Positions 62,312 to 64,000 of a stretch of 64,000 bases of DNA are shown in pieces. A program made the translations under genes and the position numbers. Under the pieces are notes generated by a model. That model was given only the letters and a program-made list of their open reading frames with translations, was not told the origin of the DNA and searched no databases. The first letter of the stretch is position 1; every line of letters begins with the position of its first letter. Source of the DNA: Rhizobium brockwellii (GTDB lineage: Bacteria > Pseudomonadota > Alphaproteobacteria > Rhizobiales > Rhizobiaceae); NCBI RefSeq assembly GCF_000769405.2, contig NZ_CP053439.1:2542001-2606000 (forward strand), written 5' to 3'.

Positions 62312-62485
62312 TCAGGATCGACCGGAGCAGATCTGCGTATCGATCATCATCTGGTCTGCATGAATGCAGAACACCGAGCAGAAGGCGTGGGCCTCGACGG
62401 CAACCAGCAATGTTGCGGCGGCAAGGACCGCGACCGCAAGAACCAGAAGGCGATCGACGGGTGCAAGTTTGGCAACGGCACTCAT
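62312..62485 (-). CDS. small membrane peptide with Cys/His/Met motif, 57 aa, coupled to the permease
   Basis: The ATG at 62485 overlaps the stop of the permease gene (ATGA), so it is translationally coupled. Residues 13-30 form a membrane helix (LLVLAVAVLAAATLLVAV). The tail contains FCSVFCIH (C36, C40, H42), MM at 46-47 and C53. The frame ends 60 bases before the amine oxidase. Its position between a transporter and a copper enzyme, with soft-metal ligands, suggests copper handling, but it could equally be a transporter accessory subunit. The family was not recognised. Confidence 0.72.
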   Translation of the reverse strand: MSAVAKLAPVDRLLVLAVAVLAAATLLVAVEAHAFCSVFCIHADQMMIDTQICSGRS

Positions 62486-63933
62486 TCGAAGACCTTTCCA
62501 AGCGAGGCGTAGAGAGCGGGCTTGGACCTCTTGATCCGGATCGCAAACAACGCGCCAAGAATGCCCACCAGCACCATGGCATAGGGGAATGCCTTGACGA
62601 TCGGGCTTTCGCTGCCGGAAAGGAGTGAAAGATTGGAACTGACCAGGACCAGCGAACCAACGAGGCCGAGGAGCGCCAGCGCCGGCGCGATCATCGTCGT
62701 CCAGGCGCTATATCCGTTCGGCGTCTTGCGGAAAAACATGACGATCGCGACGGAGACCAGCACCTGCACCAGCAGGATACCGATACCTGCAAGCGCTGCC
62801 ATCCACGAGAACACGACGGTGTAAGGATCGGCACCAAAAATCACGAACAGGCCAAGGATGACGGCCGCGATCAGACTTTGCAGCAGACCTGCAGCATAGG
62901 GTGAGCCATGCTTGGCGTGCACCTTGCCGAGCACCTGTGCGGCCAGGCCTTCACGGCCCAGGGCGAAGAAATAGCGGTTGAGCGTATTGTGGAAGGACAG
63001 GATGCAGGCAAACAGGCTGGTGATCAGCAGCACGTTCATCACCTGGCTCGACCACGCGCCGAGCACGGAATTGGCGGCGGCGAAGTAGAAGCTTTCGAGG
63101 CCGGCTGCAGCAGTGGCCTGCACCTTGCCCGGACCGTAGAATTGCACGATTGCCCAGGTGGAGAAGGCATAGAAGAGTGTGATGAGCAGCACAGCGACAT
63201 AGGTGGCACGGGGAATGGTCTTTTCCGGATCTTCAGCTTCCTCGCCGAAAATGGCCGTAGCTTCGAACCCGATGAACGAACCGATGACGAAGACCAGCGC
63301 AGCACCAAGGCCGGGCGCGAAGACCGACGATGGCATGAAGGAGGAGAAGCTGATGCCTTCCGGTCCGCCGCCTGAAAAGACGATGGCAAGATCCAGAACC
63401 AGCAATATGGCGATTTCGGCAATCATGCAGACGCCCAGGATCGCGCCTGAGAAGGCGATGTTGCGCTGACCGCAGACCAGCACGACGACGAGTGCCGCGA
63501 AGGCGAAGGCCCACCAGGGCAGGACCAGCCCAAGCGGCCCTATGGCATTGGCCATGAAGAAACCGAACAGGCCGTAGATGGCGATCTGAACCGCGCTGTA
63601 GGTGACCAGCGCCATGAAGGCCCCGCCCACACCGGCCGGCTTGCCGATGCCATGGGTGATATAGGTGTAGAAGGCCCCTGCCCCGCCCACATGCCGGCTC
63701 ATGGCGGTGAAGCCGACCGAGAACAGCAGGTAGAGCAGGCCGGCGAGCACGAAAGCGCCGGGAACGCCGGCGCCATTGCCGAAAGCAAATGCTGCCGGCG
63801 AAGCGCCGACGACGGCGGTCAGCGGCGCAGCCGCGGCAACGACAAAGAACACCATATGGGCGAGGCCGACCGAGTTCTTGGCCAGACGACGCTCCGGCGA
63901 CGATGGTGTGGGCATGCTTGCTTCCAGTGTCAT
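62482..63933 (-). CDS. APC family amino acid/amine permease
   Basis: A 483-residue carrier with about 12 membrane segments. The N-terminus LAKNSVGLAHMVFFVVAAAAPLTAVVG and GSFIGFEATAIFGEEAEDPEKTIPRATY are signatures of the APC superfamily (yeast amino acid/amine permease type). It is the first gene of the amine oxidase operon and probably imports the amine substrate with protons. The ATG at 63933 follows GGGGTTCTCC-poor leader; an in-frame ATG at codon 7 is an alternative. Confidence 0.93.
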   Translation of the reverse strand: MTLEASMPTPSSPERRLAKNSVGLAHMVFFVVAAAAPLTAVVGASPAAFAFGNGAGVPGAFVLAGLLYLLFSVGFTAMSRHVGGAGAFYTYITHGIGKPAGVGGAFMALVTYSAVQIAIYGLFGFFMANAIGPLGLVLPWWAFAFAALVVVLVCGQRNIAFSGAILGVCMIAEIAILLVLDLAIVFSGGGPEGISFSSFMPSSVFAPGLGAALVFVIGSFIGFEATAIFGEEAEDPEKTIPRATYVAVLLITLFYAFSTWAIVQFYGPGKVQATAAAGLESFYFAAANSVLGAWSSQVMNVLLITSLFACILSFHNTLNRYFFALGREGLAAQVLGKVHAKHGSPYAAGLLQSLIAAVILGLFVIFGADPYTVVFSWMAALAGIGILLVQVLVSVAIVMFFRKTPNGYSAWTTMIAPALALLGLVGSLVLVSSNLSLLSGSESPIVKAFPYAMVLVGILGALFAIRIKRSKPALYASLGKVFE

Positions 63934-64000
63934 GGAGAACCCCTCTTTATTTGGCTATTGCCAAGAAGGTAAGCGCAGCGATCTGGCCCCGAAATTGCAG

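Noticed and set aside
1..64000. CRISPR arrays, tRNA, rRNA, transposases, integrases, prophage genes
   Set aside because: No regularly spaced direct repeats, no cloverleaf with a TTCAAATC-type loop and no such proteins were recognised; a covariance-model scan would be the decisive test.

Overview
The window is high-GC DNA with the gene content, codon usage and intergenic repeats of an alphaproteobacterium of the Rhizobium group (R. leguminosarum/etli-like). This is inferred from gene families and repeats; no rRNA or tRNA is present to fix the taxon. Several single-copy housekeeping families occur here beside regulators or alone (argG, dapB, tyrS), and many intergenic gene remnants are present. 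Both suggest an accessory replicon or a variable chromosomal region.

Layout. 1-5.3 kb: end of a response regulator, an FMN reductase, a three-gene ABC-2 exporter, and a divergent HxlR regulator/reductase pair. 5.4-10 kb: three regulator-target units (TetR/O-methyltransferase, TetR/aldo-keto reductase with a double operator, MarR-GNAT fusion). 10-18.4 kb: a membrane protein with an LAS-type metallopeptidase signature, a DUF1963 protein, an AsnC-type regulator divergent from an argG paralogue, VOC proteins, an exported phosphodiester glycosidase and a GST. 18.4-31.4 kb: a fused ABC exporter, small-molecule enzymes (GFA, VOC, nucleotidyltransferase), a nitrilase-fold protein that lacks two catalytic residues, a dapB paralogue, an ornithine cyclodeaminase relative, an octapeptide-repeat membrane protein, a PLP decarboxylase, a frameshifted phosphatase, a methyltransferase and a CHAP-like exported protein. 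31.9-38.6 kb: an MFS carrier, a divergent tyrS paralogue with a start-site hairpin, kup, and a Na+/H+ antiporter broken by an in-frame TAA.

38.9-43.2 kb looks like one stress-response unit. An ECF sigma factor overlaps an NrsF-type membrane anti-sigma gene. Divergent from it is an operon of a Met-rich MXKDX protein, a b-type cytochrome and a Tat-lipoprotein molybdopterin oxidoreductase. Both transcription units carry a GTAACC-N15/16-CGAAT promoter. 43.7-47.2 kb: tandem paralogous parallel beta-helix proteins, probably type I secreted. 47.7-54.5 kb: an EamA transporter, then a MacAB-like tripartite ABC operon (adaptor, ATPase, two permeases) beside a membrane-bound AraC-type regulator. 54.7-58.8 kb: epimerase, VOC, dienelactone hydrolase and flavin monooxygenase. 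59.4-63.9 kb: a minus-strand operon of an APC amine/amino-acid permease, a translationally coupled 57-residue Cys/His/Met membrane peptide, a copper amine oxidase and an ATP-grasp protein.

Decay and repeats are frequent: an AsnC fragment, a permease 3' end, a dienelactone hydrolase 5' remnant, two frameshifted genes, a nonsense-interrupted antiporter, a three-copy palindromic intergenic element and one RIME/REP-like element. No CRISPR array, tRNA, rRNA, transposase or integrase was seen.
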